A stretch of 64,000 bases of DNA. Source: Ensifer sp. PDNC004. Its GTDB lineage: Bacteria > Pseudomonadota > Alphaproteobacteria > Rhizobiales > Rhizobiaceae. The stretch spans positions 2,418,001 to 2,482,000 of the forward strand of contig NZ_CP070353.1 in the NCBI RefSeq assembly GCF_016919405.1, read 5' to 3'. Shown here one piece after another: positions 54,101-63,908 of this stretch; positions within the stretch are counted from its first letter, which is position 1; each line of letters starts with the position of its first letter. A program made the translations under genes and the position numbers. The notes under the pieces were generated by a model. It searched no databases and had not been told where the DNA came from. It saw only the letters and a program-made list of their open reading frames with translations.

Positions 54101-54368
54101 GGCAAGCCGGCTCCGCCTGCGGCCGATCCTGATGACCTCCATGGCCTTCATCATGGGCGTTGTTCCCCTGGTGATATCCACCGGCGCCGGCGCGGAAATG
54201 CGCTCGGCCATGGGTGTCGCGGTCTTTGCCGGCATGATCGGCGTCACCGCCTTCGGCATCTTCATGACGCCGGTGTTCTACGTGCTGATCCGCAAGCTCG
54301 CCGGCGAGCGACCGCTGAAGCACACGGGAGCCCAAATCGAAGCGCCGCATCTGGCGCCCGGAGAATAA
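51183..54368 (+). CDS. RND multidrug efflux permease (HAE1 family)
   Basis: A 1061-residue proton-driven efflux pump of the AcrB type, the inner-membrane engine of a tripartite exporter. It begins MNFSRFFVDRPVFAGVLSVLIFVAGL and has twelve membrane helices with two large periplasmic loops. The proton-relay aspartates are in IGIVVDDAIVVVENVERN (TM4), and the TM10 relay lysine region is IGLIVLVGLSAKNAILIVEFARE. GQFYRQFALTIAISTVISALNSLTLSPALAALLL marks the middle of the N-half. GGGGATACC precedes the start. Substrates cannot be read from sequence; hydrophobic or amphiphilic toxic compounds are usual. A strong terminator follows. Confidence 0.96.
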   Translation: MNFSRFFVDRPVFAGVLSVLIFVAGLIGMTGLPISEYPEVVPPQIVVRAQYPGANPAVIAETVATPLEEQINGVEDMLYMQSQATADGLMTLTVTFALGTDPDQAQQLVQNRVSQAEPRLPEEVRRLGVTTVKSSPDLTMVVHLLSPNGQYDINYLRNYGVLNVKDRLARIEGVGQVQIFGGGDYSMRIWIDPQKAAERGLAAGDIANAVRGQNVQAAAGVIGASPSVPGLDLQLSVNAQGRLQTPEDFENIVVKSGAQGEVTRLGDVARVEMGASDYSLRSLLDNKPAVGMAVFQAPGSNAIQISDDVREAMAEMKLTMPAGVDYGIVYDTTQFVRASIESVVDTLLEAIALVVLVVIIFLQTWRASIIPLVAVPVSIVGTFAVMYVFGFSINALSLFGLVLAIGIVVDDAIVVVENVERNIEQGLSPVQATYRAMQEVSGPIIAIALVLVAVFVPLAFITGLTGQFYRQFALTIAISTVISALNSLTLSPALAALLLKDHHAPKDWLTRVMDRLFGWFFRGFNRFFGASSEAYGRGVGRILTRKSLIMVVYVVLLGVTFTLFRAVPGGFVPAQDKQYLIGFAQLPDAATLDRSEDVIKRMSEIALKHPGVENAIAFPGLSINGFTNSSNSGIVFVALKPFEERKTPELSGGAIAMQLNQEFGVIQDAFIAMFPPPPVQGLGTTGGFKLQLEDKNGLGYQALDEAAKAFLAKAYQAPELAGLYSSYQINVPQLYADLDRVKARQLGVAVTDVFETLQIYLGSLYVNDFNAFGRTYSVRIQADANYRSHADDIGKLKVRSQSGEMIPLSALLKVEQTVGAERAIRYNGFLSADINGGPAPGFSSGQAQAAIERIAAETLPPGIGYEWTDLTYQQILAGNSGILVFPLALLLVYLVLAAQYESLTLPIAIILIVPMGIMAALVGVWLTGGDNNVFTQIGLIVLVGLSAKNAILIVEFARELELSGSTPVKAAIEASRLRLRPILMTSMAFIMGVVPLVISTGAGAEMRSAMGVAVFAGMIGVTAFGIFMTPVFYVLIRKLAGERPLKHTGAQIEAPHLAPGE

Positions 54369-54396
54369 GACTTCTCCTACCCTTCGCGATCTTCAG

Positions 54397-54418
54397 GCGG
54401 GCCGGATCACTCCGGCCC
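54397..54418. repeat. Hairpin after the RND permease gene
   Basis: CGGGCCGGA/TCCGGCCCG arms around a short loop, 28 bp after the permease stop and just ahead of the stronger terminator. It has no T-run. Confidence 0.6.
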
Positions 54419-54428
54419 GTCGAAGCTG

Positions 54429-54464
54429 CGGCGCTGCGCCTCCGCCCAGGCGCAGCGCCGTTTT
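54429..54464 (+). terminator. Terminator of the RND efflux operon
   Basis: Perfect 13-bp stem CGGCGCTGCGCCT/AGGCGCAGCGCCG with a six-base loop, followed by TTTTGCG. Confidence 0.9.
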
Positions 54465-54614
54465 GCGTCCGAAGTCACGGCTCCCCGTCCCGCGGGTCAG
54501 TCGCCCATCTCGCGCAACAGGTCGCCATCTTGCGTGACAGTTTGCTGGCGATCGGATAAACCAGCACCTCCATTCCCAAGGCCTCTCATGGCCATGCAGA
54601 CGGCATAACGCTAA

Positions 54615-55808
54615 ATGACCTCCACCGATCCGATCGCCAATCTCGCTACCCTCATCCGTTGCCCCTCGGTCACCCCGGCCGAAGGCGGCGCGCTTTCCGC
54701 GCTCGAAGCCATGCTGAAGCCGCTCGGTTTCGCGGTCGACCGCGTGATGGCCAAGGAGGCCGGCACGCCCGATATCGAAAACCTCTACGCGCGGCTCGGA
54801 ACCGAAGGCCCGCATCTGATGTTCGCCGGCCATACGGATGTCGTTCCCGTCGGCGACGAGGCGGCCTGGAGCCACGGACCGTTTTCTGCCGACATTGCCG
54901 GCGGCGAGATGTATGGCCGCGGCGCGGTCGACATGAAGGGCGGCATCGCGTGCTTCGTCGCGGCAATCGCCCGCCATGTCGAAAAGCATGGCGCCCCGAA
55001 AGGCTCGGTCTCCTTCCTCATCACCGGCGACGAAGAGGGACCGGCGATCAACGGCACCACCAAGCTCCTGCAATGGGCGGCCGACAAGGGCGAGCGCTGG
55101 GATGCGTGCCTCGTCGGCGAGCCGACCAACCCGGATCAGCTTGGCGACATGATCAAGATCGGCCGGCGCGGCTCGCTTTCCGGGCGCATCACCGTTCACG
55201 GCGTGCAGGGCCACGCGGCCTATCCGCACCTTGCCGACAGCCCCGTGCGCGGCATACTGCAGCTGACGCAGGCGCTGATGGACCCGCCCTTCGACAACGG
55301 CACCGAGAGCTTCCAGCCCTCCAATCTGGAAGTGACGACGATCGATGTCGGCAACGGCGCCGTCAACGTCATTCCGGCCAAGGCGACGGCTGCCTTCAAC
55401 ATCCGCTTCAACGATACCTGGACGGCGGAAAGCCTGATGGCGGAGATCATCTCCCGGCTCGACCGTGCCGCGGCAAGCGGCAGCCTGCGTCCGGACCGCG
55501 CGCCCGTCCGCTACGAAATCGTCTGGGCCGAGCGCCCGAGCCACGTGTTCCTCACGCGCAACAATGCGCTGATCTCGTCGCTCTCCGGCGCGGTTGAGGC
55601 CGTCACCGGGCGTCAGCCGAAGCTGTCGACAACCGGCGGCACCTCGGATGCGCGCTTCATCAAGGACTACTGCCCGGTGGTCGAATTCGGTCTCGTCGGC
55701 CAGACCATGCACATGGTCGACGAACGGGTCGCCGTCGCCGACCTCGAGACGCTGACCAACATCTATGAAACCTTCATCTTCAGCTGGTTCGGCCATGCCT
55801 CTGCTTGA
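54615..55808 (+). CDS. dapE: Succinyl-diaminopimelate desuccinylase
   Basis: Releases succinate from N-succinyl-LL-diaminopimelate to give LL-diaminopimelate for lysine and peptidoglycan. The 397-residue M20 metallopeptidase-family enzyme has [12 protein letters not shown] near residue 73 (zinc His), [10 protein letters not shown] near 105 (bridging Asp), TGDEEGPA near 140 (catalytic Glu) and EPTNPDQ near 173. Between them, [22 protein letters not shown] marks the dimerisation lid. Start is ATG 54615 without a strong ribosome site. It overlaps the following membrane-protein gene by 14 bp. Confidence 0.96.
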   Translation: MTSTDPIANLATLIRCPSVTPAEGGALSALEAMLKPLGFAVDRVMAKEAGTPDIENLYARLGTEGPHLMFAGHTDVVPVGDEAAWSHGPFSADIAGGEMYGRGAVDMKGGIACFVAAIARHVEKHGAPKGSVSFLITGDEEGPAINGTTKLLQWAADKGERWDACLVGEPTNPDQLGDMIKIGRRGSLSGRITVHGVQGHAAYPHLADSPVRGILQLTQALMDPPFDNGTESFQPSNLEVTTIDVGNGAVNVIPAKATAAFNIRFNDTWTAESLMAEIISRLDRAAASGSLRPDRAPVRYEIVWAERPSHVFLTRNNALISSLSGAVEAVTGRQPKLSTTGGTSDARFIKDYCPVVEFGLVGQTMHMVDERVAVADLETLTNIYETFIFSWFGHASA

Positions 55809-56394
55809 TGAGGTGCTTGCCTATATCCGGGGGCTCTGGCTCCTGGCGCAGGGTAACGAAGAAGGCTTCCGCTGGTTCGATTTCAGCGAGAGCGGCCTCT
55901 GGCGCTCGTTCACGTCCATGCTCTGGTGCCTGCCAGCGATCGCCGTCACCTGGGCGTCCTGGCGGCTCTATTACCTCTCGGTCATGCCTGACGGCACCAC
56001 GATCGGCATCGGCTTCATCTTCAAGCTGCTCGTCGTCGATCTTGTCAGCTGGCTCTTGCCGCTGGTGCTGATCGCCATTCTCTCGCGACCGCTCGGCTTT
56101 GCCGGAGCGGTGGTACCGATCGTCGTCACCACCAACTGGCTCTCGGTGCCGCTCTCCTACGCCATGGCGCTACCGGCAGCGATCCGCGTCGTCATTCCCG
56201 GGAGCCAGGGGCTGACGAGCTTCATCTGGCTGACGCTGCTCGTCATCAGCGTTGCGGTGCTCTTCCGGCTGTTGCGGATGGTGACCGGCAACCAGACGCT
56301 GCTTGCTTCGGCGCTGACCGCGCTCTTCCTGCTGCCGTCGATGATGATCGGCGATCTCCTGCAGCGCTTCTTCGGCCTGATCCCGACGAGCTAA
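55795..56394 (+). CDS. Uncharacterised membrane protein coupled to dapE
   Basis: A 199-residue protein with five or so membrane helices ([106 protein letters not shown]). No known domain was recognised. The start codon lies inside the end of dapE (14-bp overlap), so translation is tied to dapE. A similar gene beside dapE is common in Rhizobiaceae as far as I recall. It is convergent with truA 10 bp away. Confidence 0.8.
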   Translation: MPLLDEVLAYIRGLWLLAQGNEEGFRWFDFSESGLWRSFTSMLWCLPAIAVTWASWRLYYLSVMPDGTTIGIGFIFKLLVVDLVSWLLPLVLIAILSRPLGFAGAVVPIVVTTNWLSVPLSYAMALPAAIRVVIPGSQGLTSFIWLTLLVISVAVLFRLLRMVTGNQTLLASALTALFLLPSMMIGDLLQRFFGLIPTS

Positions 56395-56404
56395 GACGTC
56401 GGGA

Positions 56405-57148
56405 TCAGTAGTCCACCTGAAGGAAATAAAGCCCATCGGGCGGGGCGACGGGGCCGCAGGCCTTGCGGTTGCGGGCTTCAAGCGCTGCCTGCAGATCGTC
56501 AGGCGTCCATTTGCCCTCGCCCACCAGCTTCAACGAGCCGGCGAAGGAGCGGATCTGGTTGTGCAGGAAACTCTGCGCCGTCGCGCGGATCTCGATGACG
56601 CCGGCGACAAGCGCGACGTCCAGCCGATCGAGCGTGCGCACCGGACTTGCCGCCTGGCAATGGGCGGAGCGGAAGGTGGTGAAGTCGTGATGGCCGACGA
56701 GGCGCTGGGCGCCCGCGTGCATCGCTTCATGGTCGAGCGGCTTCGGAACCCACCAGGCGCGCCGGGCTTCAAGCGCCAGCGGTGCCGGCCGTGAGATGAT
56801 GCGGTAGAGATAATGCCGGCGCAGCGCCGAGAAGCGCGCGTCGAATTCCTCGGACACTTCCTCGGCCTCGAGGATCGCCACCCGCTCGCCCGCAAGCCCC
56901 AGATGGGCGTTCAGCGCGTTGCGCAGCGTATAGGGCTTCCACGGACGCGTAAGGTCCGCATGCATGACCTGGCCGCTGGCATGCACGCCGGAATCGGTAC
57001 GGCCGGCGCCGCGGATCGATACGGTCTCGCCGGTCAGCGACAGGATCGCCTTTTCGATCGCCCCTTGCACGGACTCTCCGTTGTCCTGCCGCTGCCAGCC
57101 GACATAGTCCGAGCCGTCATATTCGACGGTCAGCTTGAACCGCGGCAT
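56405..57148 (-). CDS. truA: tRNA pseudouridine(38-40) synthase
   Basis: Isomerises uridines 38-40 in the anticodon arm of many tRNAs. The 247-residue enzyme has the N-terminal [14 protein letters not shown] and the catalytic aspartate in [16 protein letters not shown] near residue 52, with [21 protein letters not shown] near 205. Length is typical. Its ATG shares one base with the fmt stop (TGATG), so it is translated together with fmt and def. Confidence 0.97.
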   Translation of the reverse strand: MPRFKLTVEYDGSDYVGWQRQDNGESVQGAIEKAILSLTGETVSIRGAGRTDSGVHASGQVMHADLTRPWKPYTLRNALNAHLGLAGERVAILEAEEVSEEFDARFSALRRHYLYRIISRPAPLALEARRAWWVPKPLDHEAMHAGAQRLVGHHDFTTFRSAHCQAASPVRTLDRLDVALVAGVIEIRATAQSFLHNQIRSFAGSLKLVGEGKWTPDDLQAALEARNRKACGPVAPPDGLYFLQVDY

Positions 57149-58083
57149 CAGCCGACCCTCGTGCCGGGCGCCACCGGCGTTCCGCGCAGGAAATCGGCCG
57201 CGTCCAACGCCTTGCCGCCGGCGCGCTGCAATCGGGTGAGCCGAACGGCGCCCTCGGCGCAGGCAATCGTCAGATTATCGTCGAGCACCGTGCCGGCCTC
57301 GCCCGCGCCGGAAGCGGGCTGCGAGTTCAACACCTTGATGCGTTCCGGCTTGCCGGCGATCTCAAGCTCGAACCAGGCGCCCGGGAACGGCGACAGGCCG
57401 CGGATGTGGTCGTGCACCGCGCGGGCGGGACGGGCGAAATCGATGCGGGTTTCGTTCTTGCTGATCTTCTGGGCGTAGACGACACCGTCCTCCGCCTGGA
57501 CCGTGAGCGGCAGATCGCCGGCCTCGAGTTTCGCCATCGCTTCCCGCATCAGGCTGGCGCCGACCTGCATCAGTCGGTCGTGCAATTCGCCCCCCGTCAT
57601 CGTCTCGCCGATCTGGACCGTCTTGGTAAGCGCCACCGGGCCGGTATCGAGCCCCTTTTCCATCTTCATCACCATCATGCCGGTCTCATGGTCGCCAGCC
57701 ATGATCGCGCGCTGGATGGGCGCTGCCCCGCGCCAGCGCGGCAGCAGCGAGGCGTGGCCGTTGTAGCAGCCGAGCTTGGTGCCGGCGAGAATGGCCTCGG
57801 GCAGCAGCAGCCCATAGGCGACGACGACGGCGACGTCGGCGTCGAAATCACGGAAGGTCTGGCGGTCCGCCTCGTCCTTGAAGTTGACCGGCGTCAGCAC
57901 CGGAATGCCGAGCAACTCGGCCGCCTGGTGCACCGGCGACTTCTGCAGGTCGAGCCCGCGACGGCCGCCCGGCCGCGGCGGCTGGGTGTAGGCGGCGACG
58001 ATCTGATGGCCGGCCTCGGCAAGTGCCGCCAGTGTCGGCACCGAAAATTCCGGCGTGCCCATGAAGATGATGCGAAGCGACAA
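57148..58083 (-). CDS. fmt: Methionyl-tRNA formyltransferase
   Basis: Formylates initiator Met-tRNA using 10-formyl-tetrahydrofolate. The 311-residue protein begins [21 protein letters not shown]; the catalytic region [24 protein letters not shown] is near residue 108, and [11 protein letters not shown] near 140 holds the conserved aspartate. The C-terminal tRNA-binding domain starts near 205. It lies between def and truA in the common def-fmt order; a 162-bp gap with palindromes separates it from def. Confidence 0.97.
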   Translation of the reverse strand: MSLRIIFMGTPEFSVPTLAALAEAGHQIVAAYTQPPRPGGRRGLDLQKSPVHQAAELLGIPVLTPVNFKDEADRQTFRDFDADVAVVVAYGLLLPEAILAGTKLGCYNGHASLLPRWRGAAPIQRAIMAGDHETGMMVMKMEKGLDTGPVALTKTVQIGETMTGGELHDRLMQVGASLMREAMAKLEAGDLPLTVQAEDGVVYAQKISKNETRIDFARPARAVHDHIRGLSPFPGAWFELEIAGKPERIKVLNSQPASGAGEAGTVLDDNLTIACAEGAVRLTRLQRAGGKALDAADFLRGTPVAPGTRVG

Positions 58084-58245
58084 GGCGGTAACTCCGTCCT
58101 CTCAGATCACTTCATGCGGGGAAACGGCGAAATGATCTCATTCTCTAAAACAGGACAATTTCAGGAAAGCCGTTTCACGCACTTCCTGGAATGTTCAAAG
58201 GGTTCCCGCCTTCAAGCTTTCGCGCGATCGTCCGCGATCGAAGGC
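58084..58245. repeat. Palindrome-rich gap between fmt and def
   Basis: Two imperfect palindromes are visible: AGATCACTTCAT with AAATGATCT around GCGGGGAAACGGCG (about 58105-58136), and TTTCAGGAAAG with CTTCCTGGAA around CCGTTTCACGCA (about 58158-58193). Their GGAAA/CCGTTT centres recall common rhizobial intergenic repeats. They may influence def-fmt read-through. Confidence 0.5.
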
Positions 58246-58770
58246 TCAGATCGCCTTGGCGCCGCGCGTCTTGGCGGCCTTGGTAAACTTACGGATCACC
58301 ATGTCGCGCTTGAGCTTGGAGATATGGTCGATGAACAGCACGCCGTTCAGGTGGTCGATCTCATGCTGCAGGCAGGTGGCGAGCAGGCCATCGGCCTCGA
58401 TCGTCTGTTCCTTGCCGTCGCGGTCCAGATGCTTGACGGTGATGACAGCGGGGCGCTCTACCTCGGCGTAATAATCCGGGATCGACAGGCAGCCTTCCTC
58501 GTAGACCGAATAGGTGTCGGACGAAGCGACGATCTCGGGGTTGATGAAGACAAGCGGCGTCTTCTCGTCGCCTTCTTTCGAAACGTCGAGCACCAGCATG
58601 CGCCTGGCGACACCGATCTGGATCGCGGCAAGGCCGATGCCGGGGGCATCATACATGGTTTCGAGCATGTCGTCGGCCAGGCGGCGGACGTCCGCGTCGA
58701 CGGTTTCGATCGGCGTGGAAACCTGGCGAAGCACAGGATCGGGAAGGATGATGAGCGGCTTGATGGTCAT
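58246..58770 (-). CDS. def: Peptide deformylase
   Basis: Removes the formyl group from nascent proteins. The 174-residue enzyme carries all three metal-site motifs: [10 protein letters not shown] near residue 45, EEGCLSIP near 93 (metal Cys) and [12 protein letters not shown] near 136 (HExDH). Sequence and length fit the type 1 enzymes of Gram-negative bacteria. Start at 58770 gives the usual [15 protein letters not shown]; open frame upstream was discarded. Its product acts on the proteins whose initiation depends on the neighbouring fmt. Confidence 0.97.
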   Translation of the reverse strand: MTIKPLIILPDPVLRQVSTPIETVDADVRRLADDMLETMYDAPGIGLAAIQIGVARRMLVLDVSKEGDEKTPLVFINPEIVASSDTYSVYEEGCLSIPDYYAEVERPAVITVKHLDRDGKEQTIEADGLLATCLQHEIDHLNGVLFIDHISKLKRDMVIRKFTKAAKTRGAKAI

Positions 58771-58921
58771 GATGCTCCCATAGCCGATCTTTCCATCGAC
58801 GCGCAAGGAAATTGCCTTGCCACCTGCGGCACCCGTTCGCCCCTGGCCGGGCATTAACCTCGACGCGCTTCTGTTCTTGTTTTGATCTACACTTCGCGAG
58901 AGAATCTGTTAGGCTCGGCGC

Positions 58922-60115
58922 ATGGAACCTGCGCCCCTTCCCTTCGCCCAGCCGCTGTTTTTCATCGGCACTCTGCCAATCACCCTGGGCCATCTCGTGC
59001 TTGCCGCCGGCCTTGTGGTCGTCGTTGCCGGTCTGATAGCGTTGTCGCGCCGACGCAATCCCCGCGACGACGAGCGGCAGGAACAGATGGCAATGCTGCT
59101 GGCCGCCCAGACGGAGATGCAGGGGCGGGTCGCGGCGATGGCCGAGGTGTTCGGTGCCCGGCAGGCGGAGCTCAACCAGACGCTCAGCCAGCGCATCGAC
59201 GGCATGACCCACCGCATCGGTACCTCGATCAGCGAGCAGACCAAGGCGACGCATGAAAACCTGCGCCGGCTGCAGGAGCGCCTCGCGGTCATCGACACGG
59301 CCCAGAACAACATCCAATCGCTCGCCAAAGATATGGCCGGGCTTCAGGCGATCCTCTCGAACAAGCAGACGCGCGGCGCCTTCGGCCAGTCGCGCATGGA
59401 AGCGATCATCGCCGACGGGCTGCCGATGGGCGCCTTCGAATTCCAGGCGACGCTGTCGAACGGGGTGCGGCCCGACTGCACCATCCGCATGCCGAACGGC
59501 CAGCCGCCCCTGGTCATCGACGCAAAATTTCCGCTCGAAGCCTGGAACGCAATGCGTGACGCGCCGACCCCGGAACGCCGCCAGCAGATCGCCCAACTCT
59601 TTCGCCGCGACATGGAAACGCATGTGCGCGATATCGCCGGCAAATATCTGATCCCGGGTGAAACGCAGGACACCGCCTTTCTCTTCGTCCCCTCGGAATC
59701 GATCTTTGCGGAGATCCACGAGCATTTCGAAGCGATCGTGCAGAAGGCACACCGCCAGCGGATCGTCATCGTCTCGCCCTCTCTGCTCCTTTTGTCGATC
59801 CAGGTGATCCAGGCTATCCTCAAGGATGCGCGCATGCGCGAGCAGGCGCACCTGATCCAGGGCGAAGTCGCGCGGCTGATGGAGGACCTTGGCCGTCTCG
59901 ACGAGCGTGTGCGCAAGCTGCAGGGCCATTTCGCCATGAGCCAGAAGGATGTCGAGGACATCCTCGTTTCCTCCAGCAAGCTGACCCGCCGCGGCGCCAA
60001 GATAGAGGCCCTCGAATTGCAAGCGGAAGGCGGCACACGGGACGCTGGTGAACCACGTGCCCCGGTCGACAATCGCGTCGGGCAATTGCGCCTGCGGGTG
60101 GTTGACGAGGACTGA
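58922..60115 (+). CDS. rmuC: DNA recombination protein RmuC
   Basis: A 397-residue RmuC protein, a nuclease-fold factor limiting recombination between inverted repeats in E. coli. The N-terminal helix (LGHLVLAAGLVVVVAGLIAL, residues 22-41) anchors it, followed by a long coiled coil (about 50-135) and the RmuC domain (GAFGQSRMEAIIADGLPMGAFEFQATLSNGVRPD near 150, PPLVIDAKFPLEAW near 195, FVPSESIFAEIHE near 255). Divergent from def and 52 bp upstream of the ribokinase gene. Confidence 0.92.
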   Translation: MEPAPLPFAQPLFFIGTLPITLGHLVLAAGLVVVVAGLIALSRRRNPRDDERQEQMAMLLAAQTEMQGRVAAMAEVFGARQAELNQTLSQRIDGMTHRIGTSISEQTKATHENLRRLQERLAVIDTAQNNIQSLAKDMAGLQAILSNKQTRGAFGQSRMEAIIADGLPMGAFEFQATLSNGVRPDCTIRMPNGQPPLVIDAKFPLEAWNAMRDAPTPERRQQIAQLFRRDMETHVRDIAGKYLIPGETQDTAFLFVPSESIFAEIHEHFEAIVQKAHRQRIVIVSPSLLLLSIQVIQAILKDARMREQAHLIQGEVARLMEDLGRLDERVRKLQGHFAMSQKDVEDILVSSSKLTRRGAKIEALELQAEGGTRDAGEPRAPVDNRVGQLRLRVVDED

Positions 60116-60167
60116 GGCTGTCGGGCACTCTCCGGCCCAATTCGCAAAGCCGACAGGATACCTACAC

Positions 60168-61067
60168 ATGATTACTGTTTTTGGGTCCATCAACATGGAT
60201 CTGATCGCCACCACCGCACGCCTTCCGAAGCCCGGCGAAACCGTCGCCGGCACCGGCTTCTCGACCGCCGCCGGCGGCAAGGGCGCAAACCAGGCGCTGG
60301 CCGCACGGCGCGCCGGCGCCACGGTGCAGATGGCAGGCGCGGTAGGCAAGGACAGCTTTGCCGACGGCGCGCTCGAACTGCTGAAGGGTGCCGGCGCCGA
60401 CCTGTCGCTGACCAAGACAGTCAGCGAACCGACCGGCACCGCGCATATCCTCGTCGGCGGTGACGGCGAAAATGTCATCGTCGTCGTCGCCAGCGCCAAT
60501 GCGACGGTCAATGAGGCCGATGCTGAAAAGGCAGTCGATGGCATGAAGCCCGGCGACACCTTGATGCTGCAGCTCGAAATTCCGGCCGCCTCGGTCGAAA
60601 AGGCGCTCACCGCCGCCAAACAGAAGGGCGTGCGCTCTGTCATCAACATCGCGCCGCTGACGCCGGAGGCAGCCCGCCTCGGCCGCATGGCCGATATCGT
60701 CATTGCCAACGAAACCGAATTCGAGCTGCTGGCCGGCAAGAGCGGTATCGGGAGCACTGAGCGCGAAGAAGCGATGAAGGCGCTGCACGCGGAGACCGGC
60801 CAGACGGTCATCGTCACGCTTGGCGCCGAAGGCGTGGTGGCCGTACATGAGGGCGAGATCCAGCGCGCCAAGGGCCTGAAGATCGAGCCGGTCGATACCG
60901 TCGGCGCCGGCGACACCTTCTGCGGTTATCTCGCAGCCAGCCTCGATGCCGGCATCGCCTTCCCCGACGCTCTGCGCCGCGCAGCAGTCGCCGGCTCCCT
61001 CGCCTGCCTGAAGAGCGGCGCTCAGCCTTCGATCCCGCTCGCTGCGGACGTGGCATCGCGCCTCTAG
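60168..61067 (+). CDS. rbsK: Ribokinase
   Basis: Phosphorylates ribose to ribose 5-phosphate with ATP. The 299-residue PfkB-family kinase has MITVFGSINMDLIA at the start, the sugar-binding GGKGANQALAARRAGA near residue 38, an anion-hole region VTLGAEGVVAV near 220 and catalytic DTVGAGDTFCGYLAA near 243-257. GACAGGATA precedes the start at 60168. Imported ribose from the Frc system would be a fitting substrate, although the two loci are 55 kb apart. A weak hairpin terminator follows. Confidence 0.93.
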   Translation: MITVFGSINMDLIATTARLPKPGETVAGTGFSTAAGGKGANQALAARRAGATVQMAGAVGKDSFADGALELLKGAGADLSLTKTVSEPTGTAHILVGGDGENVIVVVASANATVNEADAEKAVDGMKPGDTLMLQLEIPAASVEKALTAAKQKGVRSVINIAPLTPEAARLGRMADIVIANETEFELLAGKSGIGSTEREEAMKALHAETGQTVIVTLGAEGVVAVHEGEIQRAKGLKIEPVDTVGAGDTFCGYLAASLDAGIAFPDALRRAAVAGSLACLKSGAQPSIPLAADVASRL

Positions 61068-61427
61068 ATTCCGCACCTAAAAGCGCACGCTTGAGACGGG
61101 CGATATTCGCCCGTCTTCATTATTCCCGGCCCCTTGCCCGCATCGTTTCCCCCCTTCCGACGACCGCTCGCGCAATCCGGACAGCCGATGTCGCGGACGT
61201 AAAACTTTGCGCGCAATTTTATCCAAGCGATGCGTAAAACAGCGTCCGTGTTGGCCCTATCTTAAGAATCTCCAGTCTATTCAGGACCGTGAGAAAACCG
61301 GCCAAAGCGCCTGGTCGTCTCCAACATGCCGGTCGGCATCTGACGCTCCATGATGGAGTTCACCCCCATTGCGAAATGCGTCCACCGCAGGTGAAAACCT
61401 GCGAACCTCCCAGCACGTGAGGATTTC
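61068..61427. other. Gap between rbsK and the second chemoreceptor gene
   Basis: Starts with the rbsK terminator. The remaining 300 bp is non-coding and includes a patch of T-rich sequence near 61210-61225 (CAATTTTATCC). The chemoreceptor promoter must lie here but no clear -35/-10 pair could be assigned. Confidence 0.5.
61093..61118 (+). terminator. Terminator after rbsK
   Basis: Ten-bp stem AGACGGGCGA/TCGCCCGTCT with a TAT loop, followed by TCATTATT, a weak T-rich tail. Confidence 0.7.
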
Positions 61428-63833
61428 ATGTTCAAGTTCCAAGCCAAATCGCTGGCGACCAAACTGATCGCGGTGACAGGCGGCACGATCGCACTTGTCC
61501 TGCTTGCCTCGAATTTCGTTCTCATCTCCCAGACCGAGGACCGCGTCGAAACGCTGGTCCTCGAACAGGCTGGCGGCGAAGCCCGCGCGATTGCCTCCGA
61601 CATTGCCGGCGACATCGGCGAGCTTGCAAGTGCTGCCCGCTCGATGGCGGGCATCCTCGGCCGCGCACATGCCGAGAAGTCGCTGGAGCGCACCGGGGTG
61701 ATCAACATCCTCAGGGCAAACCTCGAGCAGAACCCGTTCGCCTTCGGCAGCTGGTTCGCCGAGGAGCCGAAGGCTTTCGACGGTCGCCAGGAAGACGTCG
61801 TCAACAACAAGCAACTGGGCGGCAACGACAAGGGCATCTTCACGCCCTATTGGTCGAAGAGCCGCACCAACGAAATCCAGTACTCCACTTTTGGCGCTGA
61901 CTACGCGGCCGAGTGGTACAAACTCGCTGCAACAAGCGGCAAGGGTGCAATCACTCAGCCCTACACCGCACAGGACACCGACGTACCGACCGCAATGAGC
62001 TCGATCGCCTATCCGGTCATGTCCGGCGGCAAACTTCTCGGCGTCACCGGCGTCGACATTTCGCTCGCTTCGCTCGGCGATGGCCTCTCGAAGCTGAAGC
62101 CCTTCGACACCGGCCGCGTCTACCTGCTGTCGCAGACCGGCAAATGGCTGGTCGCACCGATCCCGGACCTTCTGCTCAAGGAGTATGACGGAGAAGGCAA
62201 CGAGGTCGTCAAGAACGCGCTGGCCTCCGGCAAGCCGGGCATCATCTCCAACCTCTCCTATGACGGCAACGAGCCCTTCGACCGTCTCGTCTATCCGTTC
62301 ACTCTCTCGGGCGTGAACACCAGTTGGGTCGTGCTCGTCGACGTGCCGCGCACCGCGATCAATGCGCCGGTCAAGGATCAGACCTACATGATGATCGTCG
62401 GCGGCCTCGTCGTGCTCGGCGCTGTGCTGCTCGGTCTCTATCTCGCGGTTCGTGGTTTCGTGCAGAAGCCGCTGGCAAGCCTCGTCAAGGACGTGAACGA
62501 CCTCAGCCACGGTGACTATACCAAGGCGATCGCCGGCCAGGATCGTTCCGACGAAACCGGCGAAGTCGCCAAGGCGCTCGAAGGCTTCCGCCATCAGCTT
62601 GCCGACACCAAGCGCCTCGAAGGCGAAGCCCGCCATGAGCGCGAACAGGCCGAGCGCGAACGCGGCCGCTCGGAAACCGAGCGTGCCGAATCGAGCGCGC
62701 TTCAGCGCGACATCGTCGCCCGCCTCGGCAAGGGTCTCTCGCATCTGTCGTCCGGCGATCTCGCATTCCGCATCACCGACGATTTCCCGGGCGAATACGC
62801 CCAGCTTAAGCGCGACTTCAACGCGGCGATGGAAAGCCTCGAAGAGACGATCCGCACCGTCAACCATTCGGTCGTCAACATCGGCAACGGCACCAGCGAA
62901 ATCAGCAGCGCCGCCAACGACCTGTCGCACCGCACCGAGCAGCAGGCTGCAAGCCTGGAAGAAACCGCAGCAGCCCTCGACGAGCTGACCTCGCAGGTCA
63001 ACGCCAGCGCCGAAAACGCCAAGGTCGCCGCGAAATCGGTGGACGTCGCCAGCAGCGACGCCGGACAATCGGGCGAAGTGGTGCAGAAGGCGATCGCCGC
63101 GATGAAGGGCATCGAACAGTCCTCGCACGAGGTCAGCCGCATCATCGGCGTCATCGACGAAATCGCCTTCCAGACCAACCTTCTGGCACTGAACGCCGGT
63201 GTCGAAGCGGCGCGTGCCGGTGACGCCGGCAAGGGTTTTGCCGTCGTTGCCCAGGAAGTGCGCGAGCTCGCCCAGCGCTCCGCCAACGCCGCCAAGGAGA
63301 TCAAGACCCTGATCAACACCTCGGCCGGCCAGGTGCGCGAGGGCGTCGATCTCGTCGGCAAGGCCGGCGGTGCGCTCGAAAAGATCGCCGAGCAGGTGGT
63401 GCAGATCAACGGTCTCATCCGCCAGATCTCCAGCTCCGCTTCCGAGCAGGCCGTCGGCCTGAAGGAGATCAACTCGGCCGTCAACCAGATGGACCAGGTG
63501 ACCCAGCAGAACGCCGCCATGGTCGAGGAAACGACTGCGGCCGGCATGGCGCTCAACGAGGAAGCGCGCACGCTCAACACGCTCGTTGCGCGCTTCCGGG
63601 TCGCGCAGGCGACAACATCGGCCCAGCCGTCCTCCGCAGCAATGCTGCGCGGCACGGCCGAGCGCATGCGCGCGGCTGAACGCCCGGCTCCGGTCCCGGC
63701 CCCCGCCCGCGAAGCGCGGCCCGCTCCGGCAGCAAGCCCGGCGCGAAGCAACTATTCGGCTTCGACGCAGCGGGTGCTTACCCAGACCTCCGGCGCCAAC
63801 GCGCTTGCCCAGGACAACTGGGAAGAGTTCTGA
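61428..63833 (+). CDS. Methyl-accepting chemotaxis protein with dCACHE-type sensor
   Basis: An 801-residue chemoreceptor. The first helix ([22 protein letters not shown], residues 12-33) is followed by a periplasmic region of about 280 residues resembling a double CACHE domain, with [19 protein letters not shown] and [13 protein letters not shown] being features seen in amino-acid- or amine-sensing dCACHE proteins. Then come the second helix ([21 protein letters not shown]), HAMP segments and the signalling hairpin with [38 protein letters not shown]. It ends DNWEEF, like the other receptor here. Ligand not determined. A strong terminator follows. Confidence 0.94.
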   Translation: MFKFQAKSLATKLIAVTGGTIALVLLASNFVLISQTEDRVETLVLEQAGGEARAIASDIAGDIGELASAARSMAGILGRAHAEKSLERTGVINILRANLEQNPFAFGSWFAEEPKAFDGRQEDVVNNKQLGGNDKGIFTPYWSKSRTNEIQYSTFGADYAAEWYKLAATSGKGAITQPYTAQDTDVPTAMSSIAYPVMSGGKLLGVTGVDISLASLGDGLSKLKPFDTGRVYLLSQTGKWLVAPIPDLLLKEYDGEGNEVVKNALASGKPGIISNLSYDGNEPFDRLVYPFTLSGVNTSWVVLVDVPRTAINAPVKDQTYMMIVGGLVVLGAVLLGLYLAVRGFVQKPLASLVKDVNDLSHGDYTKAIAGQDRSDETGEVAKALEGFRHQLADTKRLEGEARHEREQAERERGRSETERAESSALQRDIVARLGKGLSHLSSGDLAFRITDDFPGEYAQLKRDFNAAMESLEETIRTVNHSVVNIGNGTSEISSAANDLSHRTEQQAASLEETAAALDELTSQVNASAENAKVAAKSVDVASSDAGQSGEVVQKAIAAMKGIEQSSHEVSRIIGVIDEIAFQTNLLALNAGVEAARAGDAGKGFAVVAQEVRELAQRSANAAKEIKTLINTSAGQVREGVDLVGKAGGALEKIAEQVVQINGLIRQISSSASEQAVGLKEINSAVNQMDQVTQQNAAMVEETTAAGMALNEEARTLNTLVARFRVAQATTSAQPSSAAMLRGTAERMRAAERPAPVPAPAREARPAPAASPARSNYSASTQRVLTQTSGANALAQDNWEEF

Positions 63834-63851
63834 TCAACGGAACGAGAAAAG

Positions 63852-63883
63852 AAAACGGCGCCTCTCGGGGCGCCGTTTTCGTT
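63852..63883. terminator. Terminator after the second chemoreceptor gene
   Basis: Stem AAAACGGCGCC/GGCGCCGTTTT with a six-base loop, then CGTTT. The A-run allows use from the facing gene as well. Confidence 0.9.
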
Positions 63884-63908
63884 TAGAGTACGATGATCGA
63901 ACCGAGGT

